From: G013214665 sp964649815
GTDB lineage: Bacteria; Pseudomonadota; Alphaproteobacteria; Rhodobacterales; Rhodobacteraceae
Length of the DNA stretch: 42,615 bases
NCBI GenBank assembly: GCA_964649815.1
Contig: CAZYQC010000026.1
Location: 1-42,615 of the forward strand
Direction of reading: 5' to 3'
This document shows positions 1-7,528 of this stretch, in pieces. How positions within the stretch are numbered: position 1 is the stretch's first letter; every line of letters starts with the position of its first letter. Made by a program: the position numbers and the translations under genes. The notes below the pieces were generated by a model. That model worked only from the letters and a program-made list of their open reading frames with translations, was not told the DNA's origin and ran no database searches.

Positions 1-1301
1 TGACCGAGGCGCACCAAGTGCTCGCGATGAACAACCTGCGCGACCGCGTCACGCTGCGGACAGACGGCGGTTTGCGCACAGGTCGTGACATCGTGATGGC
101 CGCCATGATGGGTGCCGAAGAATACGGCATCGGAACAGCGGCCCTGATCGCGATGGGCTGTATCATGGTGCGTCAGTGTCAATCCAACACTTGCCCTGTG
201 GGCGTGTGCACGCAGGATGAAAGCCTGCGGGCCAAGTTCACCGGCAATGCGGACAAGGTCGTCAACCTGATCACCTTTTATGCAACCGAAGTACGAGAGC
301 TTTTGGCCGAGATCGGTGCGCGGTCGCTGGATGACATCATTGGGCGGGCTGATCTTTTGGCACAGGTCTCGCGCGGGTCGGCGCATCTGGATGATCTCGA
401 CCTCAACCCTCTGTTGATCACGGTCGATGGCGCGCATGACATCGTGTATGACCGCGACCGCGCGCGCAACGCTGTGCCAGACACGCTGGATGCGCAGATT
501 GTTGCGGATGCGGCGCGTTTCCTGAACGACGGCGAAAAGATGCAACTGCAATACGCGGTTCAAAACACGCATCGCACCGTCGGCACGCGCACGTCGAGCC
601 ACATTGTGCAGAAGTTCGGGATGCGCAACGCGCTGCAGCCGGACCATCTGACGGTCAAGCTGAACGGATCTGCTGGGCAGTCCCTTGGCGCCTTTGCAGC
701 ACCGGGCCTCAAGCTGGAAGTGTCAGGCGACGCGAATGACTATGTTGGCAAGGGCCTGTCGGGCGGCACAATCGTGGTGCGCCCGCCTATGGCCTCGCCC
801 ATCGTGGCCGCTGACAACACGATCATTGGCAACACGGTGCTTTATGGTGCAACTGACGGATACCTCTTTGCGGCGGGCCGCGCAGGCGAACGCTTTGCCG
901 TTCGGAATTCCGGCGCACAGGTTGTTGTCGAAGGATGCGGCTCGAACGGGTGTGAGTATATGACAGGCGGTGTGGCCGTCATTCTGGGAAGCATCGGCGC
1001 CAACTTTGGTGCGGGCATGACGGGCGGGATGGCATATCTCTATGATCCGTCTGGCGAAGCCGTCTCGTTGATGAACCTGGAAACTTTGGTCGTGAACCCT
1101 GTCGAGGTCGACCACTGGCTGTCGCAGCTTGAAACGCTGCTTGAGCGGCATCTGGAGGAAACAGGCAGCGCCCGGGTTGCAGACATTCTACAGCATTGGG
1201 ACACGGAAAAAGCCAACTTTCTTCAAGTGTGCCCAAAAGAGATGCTGGACAAACTGCCCGCACCTTTGACGCTGGATCAAGGTGCGATCCCTGCCGAGTG
1301 A
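1..1301 (+). CDS. gltB: Glutamate synthase [NADPH] large subunit, C-terminal part (5' end outside window)
   Basis: The reading frame is open from base 3, so this is the last ~433 residues of a protein usually near 1500. GltB makes two glutamates from glutamine and 2-oxoglutarate in the cytoplasm, using electrons from GltD. Visible here are the end of the FMN-binding synthase domain and its 3Fe-4S site: the cysteines of GCIMVRQC and SNTC show the C-x5-C-x4-C spacing of this family, followed by PVGVCTQ. After that comes the glycine-rich beta-helix domain (repeats such as GKGLSGGTIVV, GSNGCEYMTGGVAVILG and GANFGAGMTGGMAYLYD). It ends at TGA 1299-1301. A GC hairpin follows. Identity is secure; whether gltD lies nearby cannot be told. 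Confidence 0.96.
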   Translation, partial: TEAHQVLAMNNLRDRVTLRTDGGLRTGRDIVMAAMMGAEEYGIGTAALIAMGCIMVRQCQSNTCPVGVCTQDESLRAKFTGNADKVVNLITFYATEVRELLAEIGARSLDDIIGRADLLAQVSRGSAHLDDLDLNPLLITVDGAHDIVYDRDRARNAVPDTLDAQIVADAARFLNDGEKMQLQYAVQNTHRTVGTRTSSHIVQKFGMRNALQPDHLTVKLNGSAGQSLGAFAAPGLKLEVSGDANDYVGKGLSGGTIVVRPPMASPIVAADNTIIGNTVLYGATDGYLFAAGRAGERFAVRNSGAQVVVEGCGSNGCEYMTGGVAVILGSIGANFGAGMTGGMAYLYDPSGEAVSLMNLETLVVNPVEVDHWLSQLETLLERHLEETGSARVADILQHWDTEKANFLQVCPKEMLDKLPAPLTLDQGAIPAE

Positions 1302-1308
1302 CACTTAA

Positions 1309-1359
1309 CCTGCCCGTCAATGACGGGCAGGCCCCCTCGCCGGGAGGGCGTTCCCGGCG
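1309..1359 (+). terminator. Two GC-rich hairpins after gltB
   Basis: The first inverted repeat has arms CCTGCCCGTCA (1309-1319) and TGACGGGCAGG (1321-1331). The second has arms CGCCGGGA (1338-1345) and TCCCGGCG (1352-1359). No T-run follows either, so intrinsic termination is uncertain. They fill most of the 70-bp gap to mtgA. Confidence 0.4.
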
Positions 1360-1371
1360 TATAACGCCCCT

Positions 1372-2094
1372 ATGGCGCGCAAATCGAAAAAGTCGAAACG
1401 TCCTCCTCCTTCCGCCGCACGGCGCGCTCTTCGCTGGATCGGGCGTTGGACGCTGCGCGCCGGAATTTTTGCCTTTGCCTTTTGCATTTTCTGGATCCTG
1501 GCGTTCCGCATCTTCAATCCGCCGACGACATTTTACATGGCAAGCGAGGCACGCCGCCTGGGCGGGGTGGAGCGCCAATGGGTGTCGATGGACAACATCG
1601 CGCCTGATATGGCGCGCTCTGCGGTCGCCGCAGAAGACGCGAATTTCTGTTTGCATTGGGGGTTCGATGTCACGGCCATACGGCAGGCCATCGAAGACGG
1701 CGGCACCCGAGGCGCCTCGACGATCAGTCAGCAGGTGGTCAAGAACGTTTACCTTTGGCACGGGCGATCCTGGGTGCGCAAAGCTTTGGAGACGGGTTTG
1801 ACCCTGTTGGTCGAAACTGCCTGGTCAAAGAAGCGTATCCTGGAAGTTTACCTGAACGTTGCCGAATTTGACGAAGGCATCTTTGGCGTCGAAGCCGCAG
1901 CGCAAGCGGCCTTTGGCGTTGCCGCTGCGGATCTGTCGCCCGTGCAGGCCGCCAGATTGGCGGCTGTTTTGCCCAATCCGAAGGAACGCTCGGCCCGGGA
2001 ACCAACGGCCAGATTGCGCAAACGCGCGGCCGCAATTGCCGACGGAGCGGCCACGATCCGCAAGGATGCGCGTGGGGCCTGTTTCGAGAGTTGA
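1372..2094 (+). CDS. mtgA: Monofunctional peptidoglycan transglycosylase
   Basis: A 240-residue, single-domain GT51 enzyme that polymerises lipid II into glycan strands on the outer face of the inner membrane. A basic N-terminus (MARKSKKSKR) precedes one membrane anchor at about residues 30-49. The catalytic motif EDANFCLHWGFD starts at Glu88, followed by GASTISQQ (114-121) and KKRILEVYLN, all hallmarks of the family. Length fits MtgA (about 230-240) and there is no transpeptidase domain. It stands alone on this strand, 70 bp after gltB and 55 bp before the FzlA-like gene, so co-transcription with the latter is possible. Identity is secure. Confidence 0.95.
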   Translation: MARKSKKSKRPPPSAARRALRWIGRWTLRAGIFAFAFCIFWILAFRIFNPPTTFYMASEARRLGGVERQWVSMDNIAPDMARSAVAAEDANFCLHWGFDVTAIRQAIEDGGTRGASTISQQVVKNVYLWHGRSWVRKALETGLTLLVETAWSKKRILEVYLNVAEFDEGIFGVEAAAQAAFGVAAADLSPVQAARLAAVLPNPKERSAREPTARLRKRAAAIADGAATIRKDARGACFES

Positions 2095-2149
2095 AAAACT
2101 GCGCGGCGACGTGCATTCATTCCGGGTAAATTCCGATTAAGAGACTTTC

Positions 2150-2815
2150 ATGGCGCGCTTGTTCCACGTTCCCCTTTCTCCCTTTTGCAGAAAAGTCCGA
2201 CTGAGCCTGGCAGAAAAGAAAATCGAAGTGGAACTGGTGGAAGAGCGCTATTGGGAAGGCGACAGTGACTTTCTGCGGCGCAACCCGGCTGGCAAAGTGC
2301 CGGTTCTCAAAATAGACGATTTGATCCTGTCCGAGAGTGCGGCCATCTGCGAGTATCTTGAAGAAACGCGTCCCGACCCGGCGCTGATGCCCAGCGGGGC
2401 CGCCGCCAAATACGAGGTCAGACGCCTTGTGGGCTGGTTTGATGACAAGTTTCACAGCGAGGTGACGTCGAAGCTTTTGTATGAGCGGGTCAACAAGAAG
2501 GTCATGGGCCAAGGCTTTCCCGACAGCCGGAATGTAAAAGACGGCGCGCGGGCGATTAAGTATCACCTCGATTACATGGCCTGGCTGTTGGATCAGAGGC
2601 GCTGGTTGGCGGGGGATGTCATGACATTGGCGGATTTCACCGCCGCCGCGCATTTGTCGGCGCTGGATTACATATCGGATGTGGATTGGAACCGCAGTCA
2701 GGTTGTCAAAGACTGGTACGCCAAAATCAAATCGCGCCCTGCCTTTCGCTCCATTCTTGCGGATCAAATTCCGGGCTTTCCGCCGCCGCGGCATTACAAT
2801 GACCTGGATTTCTAA
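2150..2815 (+). CDS. fzlA: GST-fold protein, probable FtsZ-binding division factor FzlA
   Basis: 221 residues with a thioredoxin-fold GST N-domain (SPFCRKVRL at 10-18, PAGKVPVL at 46-53, the SES glutathione-site motif at 61-63) and an all-helical C-domain. The C-terminus PGFPPPRHYNDLDF is the feature I recall from alphaproteobacterial FzlA, a GST homologue that binds and curves FtsZ filaments and is needed for division in Caulobacter. Ordinary GSTs lack this tail. It follows the cell-wall gene mtgA, which suits a division role, and precedes queG across a repeat element. A purine-rich AAGAGA stretch lies upstream of the ATG. An unrelated GST is the alternative. Confidence 0.72.
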   Translation: MARLFHVPLSPFCRKVRLSLAEKKIEVELVEERYWEGDSDFLRRNPAGKVPVLKIDDLILSESAAICEYLEETRPDPALMPSGAAAKYEVRRLVGWFDDKFHSEVTSKLLYERVNKKVMGQGFPDSRNVKDGARAIKYHLDYMAWLLDQRRWLAGDVMTLADFTAAAHLSALDYISDVDWNRSQVVKDWYAKIKSRPAFRSILADQIPGFPPPRHYNDLDF

Positions 2816-2826
2816 AGGTCTGGCCG

Positions 2827-2878
2827 CTGGGGGCTGTCTGCCCCCAGACCCCCGAGAGTATTTTGGTCCAAAAGAAAG
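2827..2878 (+). repeat. GC-hairpin intergenic repeat, copy 1 (supplies the queG ribosome-binding site)
   Basis: A hairpin with arms CTGGGGGC (2827-2834) and GCCCCCAG (2840-2847) is followed by CCCCCGAGAGTATTTT, GGTCC and AAAAGAAAG, which abuts the queG ATG at 2879. Copy 2 at 18524-18600 has the same plan and nearly the same core. The purine-rich 3' end is the only visible Shine-Dalgarno sequence for queG. Confidence 0.75.
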
Positions 2879-3910
2879 ATGGACGTAAAAGCGCAGATCA
2901 TTGATCGCGCGCAACAAGAGGGGTTTGTTGCGGCGCGGGTCTGCCGGCCTGATGCGGTGCCCGAGGTGATGGATCGGCTGCGGGCGTTTTTGGACAAGGG
3001 CTATCACGGCGAGATGCAGTGGATGGCCGAGCGGGTGGAGTGGCGCGGGGATCCGGCGGCCTTGTGGCCAGAGGCGCGGTCTGTGTTGATGCTGGCGGAA
3101 AGCTATACGCCTGCGCATGATCCGTTGGCGATTTTGGACCAGCCCGACAAGGGGGCGATTTCGGTCTATGCGCAGAACAAGGATTATCACGACCTGGTGA
3201 AAAAGCGCCTGAAGCGCGTGGCGCGGTGGATGGTTGCGGAGACGGGATGTGCGGTGAAGGTCTTTGTTGATACCGCACCGGTGCCGGAGAAAGCGCTGGG
3301 CCAGGCTGCGGGGTTGGGGTGGCAGGGCAAGCACACCAACCTGGTGAGCCGCGACTGGGGCAATTGGGCGTTTTTGGGGGCGATTTTCACAACGTTGGAT
3401 TTGGCGCCGGACGAAGCGGAGGTGGATCATTGCGGACGCTGCAGGGCCTGTTTGGATATTTGCCCGACGAATGCCTTTCCGGCGCCTTATCAGTTGGATG
3501 CGCGGCGCTGTATCTCGTACCTGACGATTGAGCATAAGGGGCCGGTGCCAGAGGATTTGCGGGGTTTGATGGGCAACCGCATTTATGGCTGTGATGATTG
3601 TTTGGCCATTTGTCCTTGGAACAAGTTTGCGGTCGCGGCGCGGGAGACGCGCTATTTGGCGCGGGATGATTTGGCGGGGCCGGATTTGAGTGCTTTGGTC
3701 GCTTTGGATGATGCGGCGTTTCGGGCGAAATTCAGTGGATCGCCGATCAAGCGGATTGGGCGGGGGCGTTTTGTGCGGAATGTGCTTTACGCGATCGGAA
3801 ATTCGGGGCAAGCGGCGCTGAGATCAGCAGCGCAGGCCTTGGTCGATGACCCGGACCCAGGCGTTGCGGATGCAGCACGATGGGCAGTGGAGCGGTTGGC
3901 CAAGACATGA
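2879..3910 (+). CDS. queG: Epoxyqueuosine reductase QueG
   Basis: A 343-residue cobalamin- and iron-sulfur-dependent enzyme that reduces epoxyqueuosine to queuosine in tRNA, the last step of that modification. The ferredoxin-like part has CGRCRACLDICP (Cys185, 188, 191, 195) and CDDCLAICPWNKF (Cys238, 241, 245), enough for two 4Fe-4S clusters. The catalytic aspartate lies in FVDTAPVPEK (Asp131). A HEAT-like C-terminal stretch (about 290-343) matches the long form of the family. The ATG abuts the purine run of the upstream repeat. The stop codon overlaps the next gene's start as ATGA (3907-3910), so the two are translationally coupled, though no functional link is known to me. Confidence 0.95.
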   Translation: MDVKAQIIDRAQQEGFVAARVCRPDAVPEVMDRLRAFLDKGYHGEMQWMAERVEWRGDPAALWPEARSVLMLAESYTPAHDPLAILDQPDKGAISVYAQNKDYHDLVKKRLKRVARWMVAETGCAVKVFVDTAPVPEKALGQAAGLGWQGKHTNLVSRDWGNWAFLGAIFTTLDLAPDEAEVDHCGRCRACLDICPTNAFPAPYQLDARRCISYLTIEHKGPVPEDLRGLMGNRIYGCDDCLAICPWNKFAVAARETRYLARDDLAGPDLSALVALDDAAFRAKFSGSPIKRIGRGRFVRNVLYAIGNSGQAALRSAAQALVDDPDPGVADAARWAVERLAKT

Positions 3911-5904
3911 CGATCCTGTTGGGGGTGGACACGGGCGGGACGTATACGGACGCCGTTTTGATCCAGGATGATGACCAGGTGTTGGCCAAGTCCAAAGCGC
4001 TGACGACGCGCGGTGACCTGGCGATTGGGGTCGGTGCCGCGGTGCGGGCCGTGATCGCCGAGGCCGAGGTGGATGCGACGGACATTGGGATGGCGTCGCT
4101 TTCGACCACTTTGGCGACAAATGCGCTGGTTGAAGGGCAAGGGGGGCGCGTGGCGCTGATCCTTATCGGCTTTGGCGAAGAGGATGTGGCGAAACACGGG
4201 CTGCGCGAGGCGTTAAAGGGCGATCCTTACCTGATCACGGCAGGCGGACATACCCATGCCGGCAATGAGATTGCGCCTTTGGATGAGGCCGCGATTGCCG
4301 ATTTTCTGAATACGCATCGGGAAGGGGTCGATGCTTTTGCCATTGGTGCGCAGTTTGCGACGCGCAACCCGGCGCATGAGGCGCGTGCGGCGGAGATGGT
4401 CGAGACCATGACAGGCCGCCCTGTCTCGGCGTCGCACCATTTGTCGGCAAAGCTTGGTGGGCCGCGCCGGACGTTGACCGCTTTGCTTAACGCGCGGTTG
4501 GTCAGTTTGACACATCGGTTGATCGACCGGGCAGAGGACGAGCTGCGCGCGCAGGGCATCACTGCACCGATGATGATTGTCCGGGGTGACGGGGCCTTGA
4601 TGTCGAGCGCGCAAGCCCGGTCGCGGCCAATCGAGACGATTTTGTCTGGGCCGGCGGCCTCGATTGTGGGGGCGCGGTGGCTGACCAAGGCGGAAAATGC
4701 GTTGGTCAGTGACATTGGCGGAACCACGACGGACGTGGCCATTTTGACCGACGGCAAACCAGCCATTGACCCGGACGGGGCCCGCGTTGGGCCGTACCGA
4801 ACGATGGTCGAAGCCGTGGCGATGCGGACGCATGGGCTTGGGGGCGATTCTGCGGTGCATATGATCCGCGAAGGGCTGGCGGGCGGTTTGACCTTGGGCC
4901 CTTCGCGCTGGGTGCCTGTGTCTCTTTTGGCGCGCGAAGCGCCGGAGGTGGTTTTGCCTGCTTTGGAAAAGGCCGAGCGGGCCAGTGTGACAGGCGAGCA
5001 TGACGGGCATTTTCTGCGGGCCGTTCCGGGCGTGCCGCGCCACGGCCTGACGAAACGCGAAGAGGCCGTGCTGGAGCGCTTGGCGGATGGGGTCTTGCCG
5101 ATGGGCGCGGCCTTGCAAACGCGGCTGGACCTAAGCGCGGTACGACGATTGATCGAGCGTGGCCTGGTGCAGCAATCCGGCATAACACCTTCGGACGCGG
5201 CCCATGTTCTTGGCCATGCGCAGGCGTGGGACACACAGGCGGCCGAGCGTGCCTTGCAGGTGGCCGCACGACGGCGGACGGGCGGCGGTGAGGTGTTGGC
5301 ACCATCTGCCAAAGCGCTTGCGCATATGATCGTGGATCAATTGACCCATCAGACCGGGTTGGCCTTGTTAGAGACGGCATTTGAGGCTGATGGCATCGAG
5401 GGTGGGGCAGAGCTGGCCCGGCATATGCTGACCCAGCGCGGCCTTGCGCATCATCGCGGTGCGGTGAATGTGGATGTCACGTTGGGCGTGCCTGTTGTCG
5501 GGTTGGGTGCGTCCGCGCCGACCTATTATCCGGCTGTTGGCACGCTGTTGCAGGCCGACATGAGCCTGCCAGAACATGCAGGCGTGGCGAATGCAATCGG
5601 GGCTGTCGTCGGACGGGTGGCCGTGCGCAAAACTGCGACGATCACATCGCAAGGAGAAGGGCGTTACAGGGTGCATTTGCCCAACGGGACGTTTGACTTT
5701 CGCGATGAAGACGCAGCGCGGGCGCATACCGAAGAGGCCTTGCGGGCATCAGCCCATGACGAAGTGCTTGCCGGTGGCGCAGCCGAGATCGAGACCAATG
5801 TGCGGTATGAGCGACGGGTGGCTCAGATTGAGAGCCGGGAAATGTTCGTGGAGGCGGATGTTCACGTCGAAGCCGCCGGACGGCCACGGGTGGCCGTGGG
5901 GTAA
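3907..5904 (+). CDS. Hydantoinase/oxoprolinase-family (HyuA-like) protein, stand-alone
   Basis: 665 residues when started at the ATG at 3907, which overlaps the queG stop; an ATG at 3880 would run into queG and lacks merit. Two ASKHA-type phosphate-binding loops are visible: GVDTGGTYTDAVL (Asp8) and SDIGGTTTDVAIL (Asp269), plus SGPAASIVGA. This is the ATP-dependent fold of hydantoinase A and 5-oxoprolinase. There is no HyuB partner next to it, so the substrate cannot be assigned. Residues about 380-432 (LTKREEAVLERL ... VRRLIERGLVQQSG) look like a winged-helix insert within the C-terminal half. A ring-opening amidohydrolase or carboxylase-like role is possible. Confidence 0.8.
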   Translation: MTILLGVDTGGTYTDAVLIQDDDQVLAKSKALTTRGDLAIGVGAAVRAVIAEAEVDATDIGMASLSTTLATNALVEGQGGRVALILIGFGEEDVAKHGLREALKGDPYLITAGGHTHAGNEIAPLDEAAIADFLNTHREGVDAFAIGAQFATRNPAHEARAAEMVETMTGRPVSASHHLSAKLGGPRRTLTALLNARLVSLTHRLIDRAEDELRAQGITAPMMIVRGDGALMSSAQARSRPIETILSGPAASIVGARWLTKAENALVSDIGGTTTDVAILTDGKPAIDPDGARVGPYRTMVEAVAMRTHGLGGDSAVHMIREGLAGGLTLGPSRWVPVSLLAREAPEVVLPALEKAERASVTGEHDGHFLRAVPGVPRHGLTKREEAVLERLADGVLPMGAALQTRLDLSAVRRLIERGLVQQSGITPSDAAHVLGHAQAWDTQAAERALQVAARRRTGGGEVLAPSAKALAHMIVDQLTHQTGLALLETAFEADGIEGGAELARHMLTQRGLAHHRGAVNVDVTLGVPVVGLGASAPTYYPAVGTLLQADMSLPEHAGVANAIGAVVGRVAVRKTATITSQGEGRYRVHLPNGTFDFRDEDAARAHTEEALRASAHDEVLAGGAAEIETNVRYERRVAQIESREMFVEADVHVEAAGRPRVAVG

Positions 5905-5925
5905 GCGGACCAATTTAACGGTGAG

Positions 5926-5952
5926 GGTCGACCCAGCGGGCCTGGATCGACC
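5926..5952. terminator. Weak hairpin between convergent HyuA-like and msrA genes
   Basis: Arms GGTCGA (5926-5931) and TCGACC (5947-5952) continue inwards as CCAG/CTGG with one mismatch. It lies in the 92-bp gap between converging genes. No T-run is present, so a terminator role is tentative. Confidence 0.3.
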
Positions 5953-5996
5953 GACAGATTTCAGCGGCAGCCCGCGCACCCCGAGCCGAGCGGGCC

Positions 5997-6506
5997 TTAT
6001 TCGGCTGCGCTGCGTCGTGGCAGCACCCAATCGCGCCGCGGGAAATGGCATGTGTAGCCGTTTGGAAAGCGTTCCAGATAATCCTGGTGTTCTGGTTCTG
6101 CTTCCCAAAAGTCGCCGACGGGCTCAACTTCGGTCACGACTTTGCCTGGCCACATGCCAGATGCTTCGACGTCGGCAATGGTATCCATCGCCGTTTGGCG
6201 CTGATCCTCGTTCTCAAAATAGATCGCTGAGCGATAGCTGAGGCCGATGTCATTGCCTTGCCGGTTCAGTGTCGTTGGGTCGTGGATTTGGAAGAACAAC
6301 TCCAACAGCTCACGATAGCTGACGACGCTCGGATCGAAGATGATTTCGATCCCTTCGGCATGTGTTCCGTGGTTGCGATAGGTCGCGTTTGGGACATCGC
6401 CACCCGTATAGCCGACGCGCGTGCGCAAGACCCCTGCCCGCTTGCGGATCAAATCCTGCATTCCCCAGAAACATCCCCCCGCCAGAACGGCGCGTTCTTC
6501 GCTCAT
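5997..6506 (-). CDS. msrA: Peptide-methionine (S)-S-oxide reductase MsrA
   Basis: A 169-residue enzyme that repairs methionine-S-sulfoxide in proteins and free methionine. The catalytic motif GGCFWG carries Cys12, and the downstream RVGYTGG and YRNHGTHAEGIEI motifs are typical. Its ATG overlaps the msrB stop (ATGA, 6503-6506), so it is the second gene of an msrB-msrA operon that handles both sulfoxide epimers. The operon converges on the HyuA-like gene and diverges from gpx. Confidence 0.95.
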   Translation of the reverse strand: MSEERAVLAGGCFWGMQDLIRKRAGVLRTRVGYTGGDVPNATYRNHGTHAEGIEIIFDPSVVSYRELLELFFQIHDPTTLNRQGNDIGLSYRSAIYFENEDQRQTAMDTIADVEASGMWPGKVVTEVEPVGDFWEAEPEHQDYLERFPNGYTCHFPRRDWVLPRRSAAE

Positions 6507-6952
6507 GCCACATCCTCCACTTGATCGAGATACTGACCGTATCCCTCCGCTTCCATATCATCACGATGCACAAAACGCAGTGATGCCGAATTAATGCAAT
6601 ACCGCAATCCGCCCCGGTCCATTGGCCCATCAGGGAACACGTGGCCCAGGTGACTGTCGCCATGTTTGCTGCGCACTTCGGTGCGGATCATGCCAAGCGA
6701 GGCGTCATGATGTTCGGTCACATATTCATCGACAATCGGCTTGGTGAAACTTGGCCAGCCACAGCCGCTTTCGTATTTGTCGGACGAAGCAAACAGAGGC
6801 TCACCGGACACGATGTCGACATAGATGCCGGGGTCTTTGTTGTACAAAAGCTTGCCCGTTCCGGGGCGTTCGGTGCCGGCCTCTTGTGTGACGTAGTATT
6901 CTTCTGGCGAAAGCGTCGAGATGACGTCCGGGTCTTTTCTGTATTCGGCCAT
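6503..6952 (-). CDS. msrB: Peptide-methionine (R)-S-oxide reductase MsrB
   Basis: 149 residues from the ATG at 6952 (the frame is open further up, but MAEYRKDPDV is the natural start). Catalytic Cys119 lies in LRYCINSASLRF and a likely resolving Cys64 in SGCGWPSF. The two CxxC pairs that bind zinc in many MsrB proteins are absent, so this is the zinc-free form. It reduces methionine-R-sulfoxide and pairs with MsrA downstream by a 4-bp overlap. The 85-bp gap to gpx must hold both divergent promoters; I see no convincing -35/-10 pair there. Confidence 0.94.
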   Translation of the reverse strand: MAEYRKDPDVISTLSPEEYYVTQEAGTERPGTGKLLYNKDPGIYVDIVSGEPLFASSDKYESGCGWPSFTKPIVDEYVTEHHDASLGMIRTEVRSKHGDSHLGHVFPDGPMDRGGLRYCINSASLRFVHRDDMEAEGYGQYLDQVEDVA

Positions 6953-7037
6953 GTTCCCTCTTTCGGTCCTGATGCGGTTTCCCCATATTTGGGTTCCAAA
7001 GCCCCAATGGGAAGGGGCAATGCGCAGAGGTGGCGAT

Positions 7038-7511
7038 ATGACAGAGCTGATGTCGGAACACTTTATGGCGATCAATGGCGATCCCATTGATCTGGGCCAG
7101 TGGTCGGGCCAGCCCGTTTTGGTTGTGAACACAGCCTCCAAATGCGGATTTACGCGCCAATACGACAAGCTGCAGGCACTTTTTGACACATACAAAGATC
7201 AGGGTTTCGTCGTCCTCGCCGTGCCGTCTGACGACTTTCGGCAGGAGTTGGAGAACGGCGCAGCGGTGCAGGCGTTCTGCGAGATGAAATTTGGCATCAC
7301 GATGCCGATGACAGACATCACCCAAGTGAAAGGGCCAGATGCGCATCCTTTCTACAAAGCCGTGCGTGCCGAAACGGGATTTGAGCCCAAGTGGAACTTT
7401 AACAAGGTTCTGATCGGCCGCGATGGCACGGTCAAAGGCAGTTGGGGATCGATGACAGAACCGGACGCGGACAAGATTGTCAAAGCCATCGAGGCCGAGC
7501 TTGCCGCCTAG
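7038..7511 (+). CDS. gpx: Glutathione peroxidase family protein
   Basis: 157 residues from the ATG at 7038, chosen because AGAGGTGG sits 4-5 bases upstream; an ATG at 7020 with GGAAGGGG is the alternative. The thioredoxin fold carries the peroxidatic cysteine in NTASKCGFT (Cys36), in place of selenocysteine, and the WNFNK motif late in the protein. The usual NQF glutamine motif is replaced by PSDDFRQE. It likely reduces hydroperoxides, with thioredoxin or glutathione as donor. It diverges from msrBA, giving a small oxidative-damage island. Confidence 0.9.
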   Translation: MTELMSEHFMAINGDPIDLGQWSGQPVLVVNTASKCGFTRQYDKLQALFDTYKDQGFVVLAVPSDDFRQELENGAAVQAFCEMKFGITMPMTDITQVKGPDAHPFYKAVRAETGFEPKWNFNKVLIGRDGTVKGSWGSMTEPDADKIVKAIEAELAA

Positions 7512-7528
7512 GGTCCTGACCCTAGGCG
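7505..7528. terminator. Bidirectional hairpin between gpx and the glycosyltransferase gene
   Basis: A perfect 11-bp inverted repeat, CGCCTAGGGTC (7505-7515) and GACCCTAGGCG (7518-7528), includes the gpx stop codon and ends one base before the converging gene's stop. No long T-run is seen. Confidence 0.5.

Noticed and set aside
1309..1331. Possible intrinsic terminator after gltB
   Set aside because: The stem is strong but no T-run follows, so I list it only as hairpins with low confidence.
2117..3811. A 564-residue open frame on the minus strand
   Set aside because: It lies opposite fzlA and queG, is rich in Arg and Pro as expected of a GC-rich shadow frame, and shows no domain; the plus-strand genes have clear motifs.
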